Below, piece by piece: positions 20,955 through 30,765 of a stretch of 64,000 bases of DNA. Source of the stretch: Maniola hyperantus (taxonomy: Eukaryota > Arthropoda > Insecta > Lepidoptera > Nymphalidae); the NCBI RefSeq assembly GCF_902806685.2, contig NC_048541.1, positions 13,836,662 to 13,900,661 of the forward strand, read 5' to 3'. Each line of letters starts with the position of its first letter. Within the stretch, counting starts at the first letter, position 1. Made by a program: the position numbers and the translations under genes. The notes beneath the pieces are model-generated. The model saw only the letters and a program-made list of their open reading frames with translations. It had not been told where the DNA came from and did no database searches.

Positions 20955-21176
20955 AATATTTAATATTATAAAGAGATAAAGTTTGTAAATTTGTTTGTAG
21001 GGGGTGATCTCTGGAACTACTGAACCGATTTTTAATATTCTTTCACCAGTAGAAAGCTACATTATTCTGGAATGACAAAGGCCATATTTTATTTCAAAAA
21101 AATAAAGATCCTTAGAAAATTTGTAATAAGCTACCCGTGCGAAGTCAGGGAGGGTTGCTATTTATAATATTAGTAT
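20955..21176 (+). mobile_element. Helitron-like element, family I
   Basis: tgatctctggaactactgaa, ccgatttttaatattctttc and ccagtagaaagctacatt; the opposite-strand counterpart is within 31381-31520. Ends near gaagtcagggagggttgct. Termini uncertain. Confidence 0.5.
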
Positions 21177-21191
21177 GGATTGTGAAATCTG

Positions 21192-21295
21192 TCTGTTAGG
21201 TCTCGTGTAGGGACTTCAACACGCCACGGTCTTGCGCCGCTGAATCCAGCTGCTCCTTCAGACCTATGTCCAGCAGTGGTCGTCATCGATTAATA
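21192..21295 (-). mobile_element. RTE-like LINE, last ~100 bp, with a deletion
   Basis: ggtctcgtgtagggacttca, acacgccacggtcttgcgcc and tccagctgctcc match the LINE tail. A displaced ctatgtccagcagtgg at 21265 shows a rearranged 3' end. Confidence 0.6.
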
Positions 21296-21778
21296 CCTAG
21301 ATAATGAAGATGATCTGTTTGTTTGTAACTTCTGTAGGCTTTAACTGGCAACGTAGCTTATTCGAGTCGCAATGGTTGACACGAACATGTGAATGTATTG
21401 ACGTAGCATGTAGTGCAAATATTGCAACATACAGTGTACCTACCTGTCAAAGCGTATTGCTGGAAAAGAGACAAATACCTGAATATTGGAAACCTTTGAA
21501 ACATGCTGGTGCCTTGGTATGTATAAATATTTTTTAGCTCGGTATTGCTACCTAACAAACTACGAGTAGTTTCACTCGCTGAACTTCACTCTCGTCTTAA
21601 CTATAACCATGCAAAAAATAACTTTAAACCGTTGAGCTCCGTGATTGAACGTGATTACACGGCAAATAAACCAACAAACACTTGTCAGCCGGTATGATTT
21701 CAGCCAAGCGCTAGTCTATAAATAAAAAAAATATATACTAAAAACCGACTTTCAAAAACACTGCAAAGTAAAAAAATA
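21296..21778. other. No gene; Helitron A2 scrap at 21595-21690
   Basis: ctataaccatgcaaaaaata through aaataaaccaacaaacac matches the A2 5' half on the minus strand. The 77-codon frame at 21304 is not supported. Confidence 0.45.
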
Positions 21779-21908
21779 TTTTTGTTTCTACACGTCTATG
21801 TATGTTGAAGTTGAGCGAGCCTCTTGCTTTGTTTTCTAGTTTATTTTATTATGCTCGCCCGACTTCATACCGACATAGGTACATAACACGTGTAGAAACA
21901 GTTTTTTT
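21779..21908. mobile_element. MITE-like inverted repeat, ~130 bp
   Basis: gtttctacacgtctatgtat and gaagttgagcgagc on the left match gctcgcccgacttcat and acataacacgtgtagaaac on the right in inverse complement. Confidence 0.65.
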
Positions 21909-22067
21909 ACGTTGTTTTTTTTTACGTTTTGGAAGTCATTTTTTTATTTTATTTTTTTCAGCTTTTTAGTGTAAGTATTGCTTGGTACCTAAAATAGCAA
22001 TAATTCACTAGATAAACTTTCCAAATTAAATGAAAGTTAGAAAATATAATATTATGTTACTTACTTT

Positions 22068-22756
22068 GAGGTTGTTGTTTTGTAATGTATTTATGTTGGA
22101 GCATCCTTGTTTCCAATATCGTTCATCGGTGAAACTTCGCAACTTTCGATAAATGGCTCCGAGCGAATTATCGGAGTTGCGCCCCCGTGTGTAAACTTTG
22201 AAATCTTTCCATCAGTTCTTCCAAGTTTTATTATGATACTCGTGGTTATAAAAACTGGTCAAGTGCGAGTTGGACTTACAAACGAAGGGTTCCGTACCAT
22301 CGTACGTAAGAAAAAAATTGTTTTCTTCTTGGCGGCCATTTTGAATTTTTTATTATTTGTTGTTACAGCGGCAATAAAAATACACATATTACGGTTCACG
22401 AGATATAGCCTGTTGACAGACAGATGGACGAATGGACGCCGACGGACGGAAAGCGGAAGTTTAGTTAATAAGGTTACGGAACCCTAAAAATTATCATGGT
22501 AATAGGTTATTTACGAAACTTCTTTTATAGTTTTTTTTTTTTTTTTCAATTTAAATAGACTATTCTGGTCTAGCTAACATTGAGGCTGTTGTTTTGTGAT
22601 GAATTTATGTTGGAGCATTCTTGTTTCCAATATTGTTCATCGGTGAAACTTCGCAACTTTCGATAAATGACTCCGAGCGAATTATCAGAGTTACGCCCCC
22701 GTGTGTAAACTTTGAAATCTTTCCATCAGTTCTACCAAGTTTTATTATGATATTGG
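22068..22756. repeat. ~175-bp direct repeat pair flanking a family D copy
   Basis: Segment 22068-22245 (gttggagcatccttgtttcc… ccgtgtgtaaactttg… ccaagttttattatgat) recurs at 22578-22755 with about a dozen changes, 510 bp apart. A D copy (22247-22490) follows the first. A short D start (gtggttataaaaactggtta) follows the second, beyond the MITE, so the duplicated unit included the D junction. Confidence 0.8.
22247..22490 (+). mobile_element. Repeat family D, full-looking copy
   Basis: aaaactggtcaagtgcgagt, gaagggttccgtaccatcg, attacggttcacgagatata-type text, gacagacagatggacg, ending gttacggaaccctaaaaa. The 126-codon frame across it is incidental. Confidence 0.75.
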
Positions 22757-22912
22757 GGCCGATTCTCTTGTACACAATCTCTAAACCAAACTAAATTAAA
22801 AGGTCTAAATCTGGCGCTATTTTCCGCAAGCAACATTATGAAAGGGATAGCAATAGATTTAGTCGTGTCATTTTAATTTAGTTTAGAGATTGTGTACAAC
22901 GGAATTAGCCAC
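22756..22912. mobile_element. MITE of 157 bp with 4-bp target duplication
   Basis: TIRs gggccgattctcttgtacac and gtggctaattccgttgtaca (reverse strand) share ttgtacacaatctctaaac, with a further 15 bp. Flanked by ATTG at 22752-22755 and 22913-22916. Comparison with the sister direct repeat shows the pre-insertion site. Confidence 0.8.
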
Positions 22913-22947
22913 ATTGTGGTTATAAAAACTGGTTAAATGCGAGCTGT

Positions 22948-23084
22948 GCTGAGCGAGCGAGCAATCGGAGTGGAAATTCTCCACACATCCACACAGCCCC
23001 CTCACTAACCCAGTGCGGACGTGTGCGGAGTATCCCCCCTCCTCATACCCCGACTGCCATCTTGACCTGTCGCGCACTATAGTT
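22948..23084. mobile_element. MITE family M copy
   Basis: Right end cccgactgccatcttgacct gtcgcgcactatag; inner cgcacac/gtgtgcgg arms pair (acacatccacacag / gacgtgtgcgg). The left terminus is replaced by a family D scrap. Confidence 0.7.
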
Positions 23085-23277
23085 CAAGTAAAGTCCTACA
23101 TAACAAAATAAAAAAAACATTTTATTGTATAGGACAACAGTATTTCTGAATCGTCAAATACATCTATCGAAACAAATCTGCTGTTACATAGGGATAATTC
23201 ACTTTAATTGATGATATAATTAGCCCTACCCACTGCTATGTCACTTTTTACTGAGTTTTTTTGTTTTTTTAATAGAT

Positions 23278-23700
23278 ATAGCGAGCAAACGAGCAGGCGG
23301 GTCACCTGATGCGTTGCCGGCCTTTCAGGAATTTGTTGGTCCGCCCCTTGAATAACCCCATGTTATAATCTAGTGGGAACACCGCCGATGGGAGTTGGTT
23401 CCACAGTTTGCACGTGCGTGGAAAGAAGGATCTGGCGCAGCGGACGGTCGAAGTGCACCAGACACCCAGATGGTGAGGGTGAAATTCCTTACGGTGGCGC
23501 GCGGTGCGGTTGTAGAAAAAAGAGGGTGGAATGAGGTCAAAAAGCTCTTCAGAGCACTCCCCATTATACAGGCGATAGAACACGCATAGAGAGCTAACGT
23601 CTCTGCGGTGCTCCAGGCTTTCCAACGAGCCGGTTAGTTTGGGATCGTCCACAAGTCGACCAGCCCGCCTTTGGATTACAATCTCACTTGCTGGATTAAG
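23278..23700 (-). mobile_element. Non-LTR retrotransposon, C-terminal ~116 codons and 3' UTR
   Basis: Open frame 23652-23302: MDDPKLTGSLESLEHRRDVS…, FYRLYNGECSEELFDLIPP, SFFPRTCKLWNQLPSAVFP and LFKGRTNKFLKGRQ. This is the conserved tail of reverse-transcriptase ORF2 in CR1/Jockey-group LINEs of Lepidoptera (clade not certain). 3' of it on the minus strand come gacccgcctgctcgtttgct and cgct, then an A-rich end. 5'-truncated, so inactive. The same tail recurs at 26045, 33062, 33420 and 38128. Confidence 0.85.
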
Positions 23701-24100
23701 GATAAACTATTTTTTTTTGTTACTATCTTACTTCAAATACTTAGTTTTGTGTTCGCACCATCGCACCGCAGGCGTTTTTAGTAACACTTGTCATGTGAAA
23801 AAACGAGTTTTTTGTGGCACTGCAAAATATTTGATACACTCGACTACACAAATGATAAAAGGCTTTTATTGTCTGTGTCGGACAAAATCTATACGTGTGA
23901 CAATTCTGGCCGAATAGATAACTCAACATAGGTAGGTAGCATGCTGCGTTTTTGAAAAACTATATTTTTTTTATATAGCAGTGAATATTTAACAACTTCA
24001 TAACATGGAACTAGGAATTAGGTGTTTCTAACTCCATTATATTATGTCACAATCATGTTAATTCATATTAAAATTAATATACATTAATTCATTTTAAAAA
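23701..24100. other. No recognised gene or repeat
   Basis: AT-rich DNA between a LINE tail and an inverted SINE pair. Confidence 0.45.
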
Positions 24101-24320
24101 ATCATCATCATCATCATCATGATCAACCATCACCGGCTCACTACAGAGCACGGATCTCCTCTCAGGGTGAAAAGGGTTTTGACCATAGTCTACCACGCTG
24201 GCCATGTGCGGATTGGTAGACATCGTGAGGAAACCTGCATGCCAGAGAGTTCTCCATAATGTTCTCAAATGTGTGTTTAGTCTGCCAATTCGCACTTGGT
24301 TTAGCGTTGTTGACTATGGA
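24101..24320. mobile_element. Two SINE G fragments joined tail to tail (fold-back)
   Basis: 24101-24222 is SINE G on the minus strand, from its (GAT)n end to gcggattggtagac. At 24223 the sequence switches directly to SINE G on the plus strand (atcgtgaggaaacctgcatg… ttctccataatgttctcaaa… gactatgg). 24183-24222 pairs with 24277-24320. Divergence between the arms is about 15-20 percent. Confidence 0.8.
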
Positions 24321-24336
24321 CAAATCCTTCTTATTC

Positions 24337-24440
24337 TTAGCCCCCGCGCTAACCTGGTGCGGGATAGTGCGGGTGACGTTTGGATGTGCAAAGTGTCCCC
24401 GCCTCATACCCCGATTGCCATCTCTACCTATCGCATACAT
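24337..24440. mobile_element. MITE family M, right half
   Basis: acctggtgcgggatagtgcg, gatgtgcaaagtgtccccgc and ctcataccccgattgccatc followed by a decayed terminus tacctatcgcatac. Confidence 0.65.
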
Positions 24441-24459
24441 ATACCTACCTATTTGACAA

Positions 24460-24590
24460 TGTTCTCGTCTCACTTCGCCGTGGCGAGAGAGAATTTTCCG
24501 AGTCGATGTAAATTTTTGATACGCCTCTGCGTGTTAAGCCGGTATATTATGTTTTCCTGGTAATGTATTAAATTATAACGTGATAAATTG
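24460..24590. repeat. Dispersed repeat, related to 25855-25985
   Basis: Both contain gatgtaaatttttgat (or gatataaatttttgatg), gtgttaagccgg / gtgaagcgggtt, gttttcctggtaat and a tgatnnattgagct end in the same order. Class unknown. Confidence 0.5.
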
Positions 24591-24772
24591 AGCTACTTAT
24601 GATATATGTGAGCGTATATTTTATTAAAAGTATATTTACAACAAATTGGGTATTATCTAAAAAATGTAACAATAAAAAATATAACTTTATTGACTTACAT
24701 AACCTGATTACAGTATCTAACCTGTTACCTGCGAGCGTGGAATAGTGCCAAGAATAAGTACTTGGTGAAATC

Positions 24773-25080
24773 ATCATCATGATCAACCCATCACCGGCTC
24801 ACTGCAGAGCACGGGTTTCCTCTCAGAGTGAAAAGGGTTTTGGCCATAGTCTACCACGCTGGCCATGTGCGGATTGGTAGACTTCACACACCTGTTAGAA
24901 CATTATGGAGAACTCTCGGGGATGCAGGTTTCCTCGCGATGTTTTCCTTCACCGTTAAAGCAAGTGATATTTAATTACTTAAAACGCACATAACTCCGAA
25001 AAGTTAGAGGTGCGTGCCCGGGATCGAACCCCCGACCCCCGATTAGAAGGTGGACGTCCTAACCATTAGGCTGTCACAGC
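24773..25080 (-). mobile_element. SINE family G, full-length copy
   Basis: About 308 bp. Minus strand: gctgtgacagcctaatggtt (A-box region), gggggttcgatcccgggcac (B-box), acgcacctctaacttttcgg, ttaacggtgaaggaaaacat, caatccgcacatggccagcg, ending gatcatgatgatga. The reference copy for the family here. Confidence 0.9.
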
Positions 25081-25153
25081 TTAGTGAAATAAAAGAATAC
25101 TAATTTACAGCATCTGCTGTAAATTAGTATTCTTTTATTTCACTAAGCTGTGA
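25074..25153. repeat. Perfect palindrome, 39-bp arms, 2-nt loop
   Basis: Arm 25074-25112 and arm 25115-25153 are exactly complementary with only TC between them. The centre is CAGCA-TC-TGCTG. The outer seven bases of the left arm are the 5' start of the adjoining SINE G, so the right arm carries an inverted copy of the SINE/host junction. Confidence 0.97.
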
Positions 25154-25154
25154 T

Positions 25155-25200
25155 AGTTAGTTCAATAAGCTCAGCATCTGCTGAGCTTATTGAACTAACT
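25155..25200. repeat. Second perfect palindrome, 22-bp arms, same centre
   Basis: 25155-25176 and 25179-25200 are exact inverse complements around TC. The centre is again CAGCA-TC-TGCTG. It begins one base after the first palindrome; the arm sequences otherwise differ. Confidence 0.97.
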
Positions 25201-25592
25201 GCTGGACGAAACTAATTCGGACCTATTATAAATATTTATTATTCATGATATTTTACGAATTTAAGATCGTATTCGAGTTTTTCATTTAATTATTGATCAA
25301 GAACAAGGACTGAACTTGGAAATCTCATAGGTAAAGTTTTTATTTTTCTTAGACTTTTTATCATACTAACAGTAAAATAATATTATCACATAACTTCCAA
25401 GATATTAGCTAGCTGGGCCAGATAAATAGAACTTCACGTATATAATTATTACAAGAGTTAAAAATATTTTCTTTTAACAAAGATTGGCAATAATTTTCCG
25501 TGACATAAACCCGCATTATAATACTTTTTCGTAACTTAAGAAAGCAGTCTATTTATATACTTACTTTGTTATGACTATGACTGTAAAATTTA
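25201..25592. other. No recognised gene or repeat
   Basis: AT-rich DNA. Confidence 0.45.
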
Positions 25593-25724
25593 ACTCCTCA
25601 CGCGCCATTTAACTTTTTGTGACAAATTTAATGTTGAAAGTACGATTTTAGTTTAGATTTTAAAGGTGAACCGTACTTTTGACGTGGCAGTTGACCCATA
25701 CGGTTAAAATGGCGCGTGAGGAGT
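25593..25724. mobile_element. MITE, 132 bp
   Basis: ACTCCTCACGCGCCATTTAA on the left matches ttaaaatggcgcgtgaggagt on the right in inverse complement with one extra base. Core AT-rich. Confidence 0.75.
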
Positions 25725-25854
25725 CATTTTTATGGACTATAGCTATGTATCGTCATAAAATCAGCTATCTGCTCTCAAAATACCTAGTAGTTTGTAAGTT
25801 TTGCTTCAAAATTTAGCGAAAACACCCAGGAATAAAAGATGCGCTAGTTGGTAA

Positions 25855-25985
25855 AAATGGACGCGAATTTTTCAGGTGATATAAATTTTTGATGAGCCCC
25901 CACGTGTGAAGCGGGTTTATTAACGAGCTCGCGGTTTCCTGGTAATTTATTAATTATTGAGTGATGTATTGAGCTCTTTATATAG
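25855..25985. repeat. Dispersed repeat, related to 24460-24590
   Basis: See the first copy. This one holds acgtgtgaagcgggtttatt and cggtttcctggtaatttatt. Confidence 0.5.
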
Positions 25986-26044
25986 TTTTTAAACTGGGCT
26001 CGATTGATTGTGTGACCAGAGATTTTTATCAACTACTACATTTT

Positions 26045-26450
26045 TTTAATAAAAATGGCGAACAAACGAGCAGGCGGGTCACATGATGTTGAGTGATTAC
26101 CGCCGCCCATGAACATTTGCATTACGAGAGGAACCACCAATGCGTTGCCGGCCTTTCAGGAATTTGTTGGTCCGCCCTTTGAATAACCCCATGTTATAAT
26201 CTAATGGGAACACCGCTGAAGGGAGTTGATTTCACAGTTTGCAATTTCGTGGAAAAAAGGATCTGGCACAACGGGCGGTCGTAGTGCACTAGAGACACCC
26301 AAGTGGTGATAGTCAAATTGTTTGCGGTGGCGTGCGGTGCGGTTGTAGAAAAAGGAGGGTGGAATAAGATATAACAACTATTCAGAGCACACCCCATTAT
26401 ATAGGCGATAGAACACGCAAAGAGTCGTGCTTAGTATGGACCCTGCTAAG
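26045..26450 (-). mobile_element. Non-LTR retrotransposon tail, same family as 23278
   Basis: Minus strand: 3' UTR with acccgcctgctcgtttgttc, a longer UTR than the 23278 copy (gggcggcggtaatcactcaa), then coding remnants equivalent to FFST…TAPHATANN and the LFKGRTNKFLKGRQ tail. Frameshifts and stops throughout. Confidence 0.75.
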
Positions 26451-26900
26451 GGTGATAGAAATTCACTTCAGACAGTTTCTTCCGGCGCTTCTTCTGCTTT
26501 AGATTTTGGCTTTGATGCTCAAAGATTAGAGGCACCGGGATAACCAAACTCGTAGGTATAACTGGCAATGTGTGGTACAGCTTTCAAAAATAAACGTTTT
26601 TCCCAATGACTTATATATTACTTCGTATGGACAGGGCCATTGAACAAACAAAATGGCACCGACTCATTGGTGCTTTAGCACCAATGCAACCTCAGTGACG
26701 TCTGGATTTCAAACGGGTCGTTCATTAGTATCTAAGAGGTGGCGCTGATTGATTTGGTTCCAAAACCGTGTAAAATTTTGTTCGATTGGGCATATCTTGT
26801 CATTTATATTGATGGTTTTTCCTTTCTTTAAAATTCTGAACATACACAGGAACACTAAACTAAAATTTAAAAACAAAAGAAAAAATCTATGAAAACGGCC
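26451..26900. other. No recognised gene or repeat
   Basis: Includes cactcattggtgctttagca and a partial inverted motif (gcaccgactcattggtgc). No coding support. Confidence 0.4.
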
Positions 26901-27310
26901 TAAAAATAACACGATAATATTAAAATATTATACGATAACTAGCTGACCCGCTCCGGCTTCGCTCGGGTGGAATTTAGAAAATCGGTGTGGGGGTTAGTTT
27001 TCAAAAGCCCTGGAATAGGTAGGACTTTCATACAAACTTTCATCCCCTATTTAACTATTTTAGTTTATTTTCCTTGGGAGTAGAATTTTCATAAATCGTG
27101 AAACGTGTATTTATTATTCTTAACCGAAAGCTTAAATATTAATTTTCATCGATCTTCAGAAATGACGGACTTTCATACAAATTTCCATCCCCCATTTAAC
27201 CAGAACTTCGAAAAATTCTTTTGGCTGTGCGTTGATATATAAGTCAGTCAGTTAGTCAGGACTTTGAATTTTATATATATACATATTTTAATATTATCGT
27301 GTTATTTTTA
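26901..27310 (-). mobile_element. Helitron-like element (family J) enclosed in a 28-bp perfect inverted repeat
   Basis: 26901-26928 and 27283-27310 are exact inverse complements (taaaaataacacgataatat…). Inside, CTAG at 26939-26942 with hairpin segment acccgctccggcttcgctcg marks the Helitron 3' end on the minus strand. The body has tttcatcccctatttaac twice, ggctgtgcgttgatatataa and gtcagtcagttagtcagg. Confidence 0.8.
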
Positions 27311-27564
27311 AATAAAACAATGTACATTACACCAACAGTTATATCGTATTTTTCTGTTTCTAACACAGCCGATTCGTTAATGGCCCCAAAGGGAGTGTCC
27401 AAAGAAATAAGGATCTGAAAGTACTTATAAGTAAATGTTTACCTACTTAACAAATTTTGTTATTGTTTGAAAGAGGGATCAAAATACATCTTACAAAAAT
27501 AATGGCTGTATTCATTGTTTTGTTTTTTATTAATAAGCTAGAAATTAGATGAAATTATAACATA

Positions 27565-27793
27565 CTAGAAGATGCCCGCGACTTCGTCCGCGTGGATTTA
27601 GGTTTTTGAAAATCCCGTGGAAACTCATCGATTTTCCGGGATAAATAGTAGCCTATTTCCTTCTTCCGGATACAAGCTATCTTTGTACCAAATTCCGTCA
27701 AAATCGGTAAAACGGATAGGCCGTAAAAAGCTAGCAGACAGACAGATAGACAGACAGACAGACACACTTTCGCAAATATAATATTAGTATGGA
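27565..27793 (-). mobile_element. Helitron family A, full copy
   Basis: CTAG plus hairpin gcgacttcgtccgcg at left; (GACA)n at 27737-27765; TCCATACTAATATTAT start on the minus strand at right. Near consensus, so relatively young. Confidence 0.88.
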
Positions 27794-27831
27794 AAGTATG
27801 GATGGAAGTATGGATATGGATAAACTCATAC

Positions 27832-27903
27832 TAAGAGGAGACCCGCGTGCTCCGTAATAAGCCAGCTGTGGGTTAATCATGATGATGATGATGATGATGA
27901 TGG
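27832..27903 (+). mobile_element. SINE family G, last 70 bp
   Basis: aagaggagacccgcgtgctc, agctgtgggttaatcatgat and a (GAT)n tail. 5'-truncated. Confidence 0.7.
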
Positions 27904-28454
27904 ATAAGCTCTTTGGTTATATTCGCATAATATTATGGATACTACAGAGACATAAAATTGTTATATTGTTATATTACACAAAATAAAAAACATTATTAAA
28001 GGAAAGGTTTTGTAACAAGTTAGAGTGATTTAAAAAGCCACCAAGCTTAAATAGGAAAAATGGCTTTGACAAAAATATTCCCCATAATAAGCGCACCATA
28101 CGTCACTCCCTGATGTTCATGTTCTGAATAATGTGGACCCGTACTGAGCCTTAAAAATTGTGGGCTTGGGACCCTTTCCAGCTTTATGTTATCACACTAA
28201 TATTATAAAGGCGCAAGTTTGCTAGGCGCTAATATGTTCTTTATTTATATTTCATACATGTAACTTAATATTTTATTCTACATTAATATATTTTTATACA
28301 TGTGAGTATATTAATTAATAATAATAACTATGTGGTTGACGTAGTGGGTAGCACGTATATTAATACTATGTTATATTATTACTGTTTTTTATCCAAGCAC
28401 TACGTGCTACTGTTTGTTGATCCGAATAAATAAAAATAAAAATAAAGTTTGTGC
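27904..28454. other. No recognised gene or repeat
   Basis: AT-rich DNA. Short scraps of Helitron 5' ends (cactaatattataaaggcgc at 28195). Confidence 0.4.
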
Positions 28455-28680
28455 AGTACGAAACTAATGTATATCGACCTTTAGAAGGAGATAGCAGATT
28501 TGTAGAGCATTGCACAGCAAATTTCATGATTCTAGATCAACGCGAAGTACCCTGTAGATTTTGATTTCCTTTACGAGTTTTGAAAGATACGACAAAAAGA
28601 CAGTCAGACAGATAGACAACGAAGTGATGCTATAAGGGTTCATGTTTCTCTAGATAAATTACGGAACCCTAAAAGCAAAA
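28455..28680 (+). mobile_element. Repeat family D, partial
   Basis: tttcatgattctagatcaac, gaagtaccctgtagattttg, agacagtcagacagatagac, ending acggaaccctaaaagc. Confidence 0.7.
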
Positions 28681-28696
28681 AAAATGTGAATCAGTA

Positions 28697-28916
28697 CCCT
28701 TATAATATAAAAGCGAAAGTGTGTTTGTTTGTTGGTTTGTTGGTTTGTCCTTCAATCACGTAGCAACGGTGCAACGGATTGACGTGGTTTTTTGCATGTG
28801 TATAGATAAAGACCTGGAGAGTGACATAGGCTACTTTTTATCCCGGTAAATCAAAGAGTCTCCACGGAATTTTTAATAAAACTAATTCCACGCGGACGAA
28901 GTCGCGGGCATCAGCT
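28697..28916 (+). mobile_element. Helitron family A2, near full
   Basis: gcgaaagtgtgtttgtttgt, ggtttgtccttcaatcacg, caacggattgacgtgg, gacctggagagtgacatagg, hairpin cgcggacgaagtcgcg, gggcatcagctatt (CTAG mutated to CTAT). Confidence 0.8.
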
Positions 28917-28984
28917 ATTCTGTCATATTTTAATTGTTTCCTTTACTTGTGCTATAATACATAGCTAAATAATAAGCTAAAATT

Positions 28985-29190
28985 ATATGAACTTTTAAGA
29001 CCTGCCAAATTTCACGATTCTAGATCAACGCGTTTTGTTTTCCTGGACGGGTTTTGAAAGAAACGACATACATACCTACAGTCAGACAGACAGACAACAA
29101 AGTGAAGATCACTTTGTTGTCTGTCTGTCTGTCTGTAAAGGTTCATTTTCTCTAGATAATATATTACGGAACCCTAAAAACAAAAAAAGT
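28985..29190 (+). mobile_element. Repeat family D copy containing a fold-back
   Basis: Follows family D (gccaaatttcacgattctag… acggaaccctaaaaac), but the (GACA)n part is doubled in inverted form at 29083-29131. Confidence 0.75.
29083..29131. repeat. Perfect palindrome, 23-bp arms, 3-nt loop
   Basis: 29083-29105 is the exact inverse complement of 29109-29131, loop AGA. The arms are the end of the family D (GACA)n tract plus caacaaagtga. Confidence 0.97.
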
Positions 29191-29459
29191 GAATTGTATA
29201 ATAATGCTGACACGTCATAATAATATTGATACGGATAATCGAGTTTATTTATTGTAGTTGTTGAATAACGCGATATATATGACGACAGTTCATTTAAATG
29301 CATATTTTCAACTACATAAATAATAATGAGCCGTCAAAAAGACAGTACAGGATTCGGAATAAACGGTAATTGACGTTGATGATGTTAATTAAAACAAATA
29401 CAGTCATCAAACATGTTCTCATGTATTTTGCCGTTATGCCGTGACCACACTAAAGTTTA

Positions 29460-29640
29460 ATGCCTCAATAGCTCAACGGGTAAAGGAGTGGACTGAAAAC
29501 TGAAAAGGTCGGGTGTTCAAACCCCGCCCGTTGCACTATTGTCGTACCTACTCCTAGCACAAGCTTGAGGCTTAGTTGGAGAGGAAAGGGGAATATTATT
29601 CATTTAACATAGCTAATATTCTTTTTTTTTTCAATGCTGT
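29460..29640 (+). mobile_element. SINE family H, full copy
   Basis: cctcaatagctcaacgggta (A-box), ggtgttcaaaccccgcccg (B-box), gtcgtacctactcctagcac, ending tagctaatattctttttttt. About 175 bp; no GAT tail, unlike family G. Confidence 0.85.
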
Positions 29641-29659
29641 TAATATTCACATTATGAGA

Positions 29660-30250
29660 CACTAAACAGAGGTGGTAGTCGGTCTCCCAGTCCATGGTTC
29701 GATCCCGGGGATGCACCTCTAACTTGGAGTTATAGTCGAATTTTTAATTAAACAACATTCTTTGACGTTTCCAGTGCTACCAGATTTTTAGGAAAAATAA
29801 ATAGTGTGGGGGCAAAATAATCACCGACTGAGTTGGTACAGTAGCTACGGGTAACTTTAGAAAGGTATCTAACATTGTGAGTCAATGGTACAATGGAATT
29901 AACGGTATAAAAATTATAAAAAAAACTCAATCACCTGCTGTAATTTGTTTAATAACATCTAAGACCACCTAAGTACTGAATAAATAGTTTTAGTTGTTTC
30001 TGTTATACCTACTCTGCTTGTGTGAGCTCATTGTAAAATAGAGAAGCAGGAACTGGTTCATTGACTCATTCACATGACACAACTGAACTACATACATCAC
30101 TATTATCTTAAATGTTATCATGTAATGGTATCATTATTGTACGATTTGACATTAGCTAATATCACAACGAGTTGTTTAATTGAAAATTCGACTATAGGTG
30201 TGTTTCAAGCAACTAAGGAGGAAACCTGCATGTCTGAAAGTTCTCCGTAA
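29660..30250 (+). mobile_element. SINE family G split by a DNA transposon
   Basis: 29660-29731 is the SINE head (ggttcgatcccgggg, tgcacctctaacttggagtt). It resumes at 30197 with ggtgtgtttcaagcaactaa and gaggaaacctgcatgtctga. Between them sits the element at 29731-30196. Confidence 0.75.
29731..30196. mobile_element. MITE of about 466 bp with TA target (Tc1/mariner-like)
   Basis: Left TATAGTCGAATTTTTAATTA and right taattgaaaattcgactata form ~26-bp inverted repeats continuing into aacaac/gttgtt. Excision in silico restores the SINE with one TA. No transposase frame. Confidence 0.85.
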
Positions 30251-30765
30251 TGGGCATAGGCTCTCGTACCATTCTACGAGTCTTTAACAAATAGAAGCAC
30301 ACTTATTTATAGACATGTAAAATAGAAGCACACTTATTTACCAGCAATTTCACATGATTTATACATCCGCGTGCTATCGACAGTATTTCTTCATAATATT
30401 TCGTTGGCAAAAATTCAAGACACTTTCTCATTCTTATCTTAACTTATAAATAAATCGCGTGTGAACCCTGATAGGTGGAGAACTCGTAAAACACAATGTA
30501 ACGAAGATTCCCAACCGCTTCGTATAAATTGAGCGTTCAAAAATTGCCCCTTGAGATTATTTGAGATATGCCTTGGCCCTTGAGTCAATTAATCGGATAT
30601 TTTAGCTTTACGCAGACAATCAATCAAAATCGGCTGCCAATTAATGCGTAACTTCGACCAAATCTAGTCGGTATACAATTTACAGCGACTCAACGCACAA
30701 AATATATCCTACACCTGCCGACCCTTGAGTACTTGTTAGTATAAATGCAAAACTTTAGCGAGGAA
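30251..30765. other. Single-copy-looking DNA, possible conserved intronic element
   Basis: 30555-30700 has balanced composition and homeodomain-type cores (gtcaattaatcgg, caatcaatcaaaatcgg, ccaattaatgcg). Resembles 13807-13925 in motif content, not in sequence. Regulatory role is a guess. Confidence 0.3.
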
